Source: an uncultured Muribaculaceae bacterium | Lineage (GTDB): Bacteria; Bacteroidota; Bacteroidia; Bacteroidales; Muribaculaceae | DNA length: 33,732 nt | NCBI GenBank assembly: GCA_947386115.1 | Contig: CANDNO010000024.1 | Span: 1-33,732, forward strand | Reading direction: 5' to 3' | Position numbers and translations under genes: made by a program | The notes under the pieces: model-generated | The model's input: the letters and a program-made list of their open reading frames with translations, nothing else | Databases searched by the model: none | Told to the model about the DNA's origin: nothing | Shown here: positions 33,122-33,732 of the stretch, one piece after another | Position numbering within the stretch: the first letter of the stretch is position 1 | How the letters are laid out: each line of letters starts with the position of its first letter

Positions 33122-33125
33122 CCCC

Positions 33126-33356
33126 AAGGTACGGGGCCCGAGGTACGAGGTACAAGGTTCAAGGTCCGAGGCCCGAGACTTGTAGGGACGCGGCGTGCCG
33201 CGTTAAATAAGCCCCTGAGGCCCAAGGTACAAGGTTCAAGGTTCCAGGTCCGGGGTACGAGGTACGAGGCACGAGACTGGTAGGGACGCGGCGTGCCGCG
33301 TGGAATAAGCCCTAGAGGCCCAAGGTTCGAGGTTCCAGGTACGGGGCGCGAGGCAG
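33126..33356 (+). repeat. Heptamer arrays alternating with a perfect palindrome
   Basis: Three tracts of tandem 7-mers with consensus RAGGTNC (33126-33181, 8 units; 33217-33279, 9 units; 33315-33356, 6 units) are separated by two copies of TAGGGACG followed by the rest of the palindrome ACGCGGCGTGCCGCGT (33188-33203 and 33286-33301). The distance between palindromes is 98 bp, so the whole is a compound repeat. Confidence 0.8.
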
Positions 33357-33382
33357 TGTATAGCTAAGTGATTGTGAAGTGC

Positions 33383-33471
33383 CAGGCCGGAGGCCTGCGC
33401 ATTTTGTTAACCGCGGGTGCTTGTCACCCGTGGTAAGATGACCCCATGCGACCACGACCCCGCATGGGGTC
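33383..33471 (+). repeat. Cluster of intergenic hairpins
   Basis: CAGGCC-GGA-GGCCTG (33383-33397), then about ACCGCGGGTG/CACCCGTGGT (33410-33434), then GACCCCATGCG/CGCATGGGGTC (33440-33450/33461-33471). Three strong hairpins in under 90 bp with no ORF. Confidence 0.65.
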
Positions 33472-33490
33472 GGACATCCCAAATGAACAG

Positions 33491-33732
33491 CCCCCACCCC
33501 GACGGACATAATCACAGAGCGGACCAGGGCAGAGAATAGCGGAGCTATTCAATCTAACAACCCCCACGATCATTCGTGGGGTCACCGAATCCCCGCCCTA
33601 CCGCACAACGGCGGAGCCGTTGCATTTACCCCCCCCCCACCCCGACGGACACAATCCCACCCCATGACCAAGGCAGCGAATAGCGGAGCTATTCAATCTA
33701 ACAACCCCCACGATCATTCGTGGGGTCACCGA
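33491..33732 (+). repeat. 144-bp period direct repeat with GGA-loop hairpins, cut by window end
   Basis: A 55-bp exact repeat lies at 33534-33588 and 33678-33732 (144-bp period), starting with hairpin GAATAGC-GGA-GCTATTC and containing CCCCACG/CGTGGGG. The 18-bp CCCCCACCCCGACGGACA is also repeated (33491-33508 and 33634-33651). Between them lies CAACGGC-GGA-GCCGTTG (33606-33622). The second copy reaches the edge of the window, so the array may continue. Confidence 0.8.

Noticed and set aside
33126-33356. CRISPR-like array
   Set aside because: Units are 7 bp without unique spacers, and no cas gene is present.
33312-33515. 67-aa minus-strand ORF over the repeats
   Set aside because: It is built of repeat DNA (heptamer array and hairpins), has no recognisable motif and no promoter.

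Overview
The window looks like chromosomal DNA from a gut-type Bacteroidales bacterium, most likely close to Muribaculaceae (family-level placement is inference). Supporting signs are repeated Bacteroidetes-type -7 promoter elements (TAnnTTTG), weak or absent Shine-Dalgarno sites, SPII lipoproteins, a MnmE ending in FCIGK, and the gene order porG-like/uppS/bamA/ompH/ompH, which is also found in Porphyromonas. Most coding DNA is GC-rich; three AT-rich stretches stand out (about 9404-10280, 13407-13827 and 27635-29780).

Layout. (1) 81-4344, minus strand: a tightly packed operon of an ACT-like orphan, NAD kinase, a YgjP-type metallopeptidase, a membrane-anchored EndoG-type nuclease and MnmE, with starts that overlap or almost touch the preceding stop. 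(2) 4436-9403, plus strand: pdxJ, an ExbB-ExbD-TonB energy-transduction set, a mannose-6-phosphate isomerase and a Xaa-Pro aminopeptidase, closed by a strong terminator. The two operons diverge from promoters about 5 bp apart. (3) 9536-10070: an excellent promoter, a long hairpin leader and a 74-aa HTH protein, followed by a 1041-aa coiled-coil surface lipoprotein. (4) 13828-20754: a DUF6242 lipoprotein and the envelope-biogenesis cluster (PorG-like barrel, UppS, BamA, a 58-aa membrane protein, two OmpH/Skp chaperones). (5) 21112-26511: an Lrp/AsnC regulator behind a structured leader, then an M64 peptidase, an alpha/beta hydrolase, a membrane-anchored MurF-like ligase and a D-Ala-D-Ala ligase. 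(6) 26601-31638: ROK sugar kinase, an AT-rich insert with two tandem CsgG/LpoB-like secreted proteins and a second hairpin-leader/HTH unit, malate dehydrogenase and a BadF-type sugar kinase. (7) 31700-33732: a beta-helix lipoprotein, then 611 bp of non-coding repeats.

The most interesting observation is that the two small HTH genes, 19 kb apart, are both preceded by a long, almost continuous hairpin. The two hairpins share sequence at the same level of the stem (YCGCCAATTTT on the left arm, GGTGYTTGGCGRTRCC on the right arm) and show a compensatory base-pair change. This looks like a duplicated RNA-plus-regulator module. A third structured leader, unrelated in sequence, precedes the Lrp-type gene and contains two long complementary pairs that cross each other. 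The right end holds 7-bp tandem arrays alternating with a perfect palindrome, three hairpins with the same GGA triloop, and a 55-bp exact direct repeat. No tRNA, rRNA, CRISPR, transposase or phage gene was seen.
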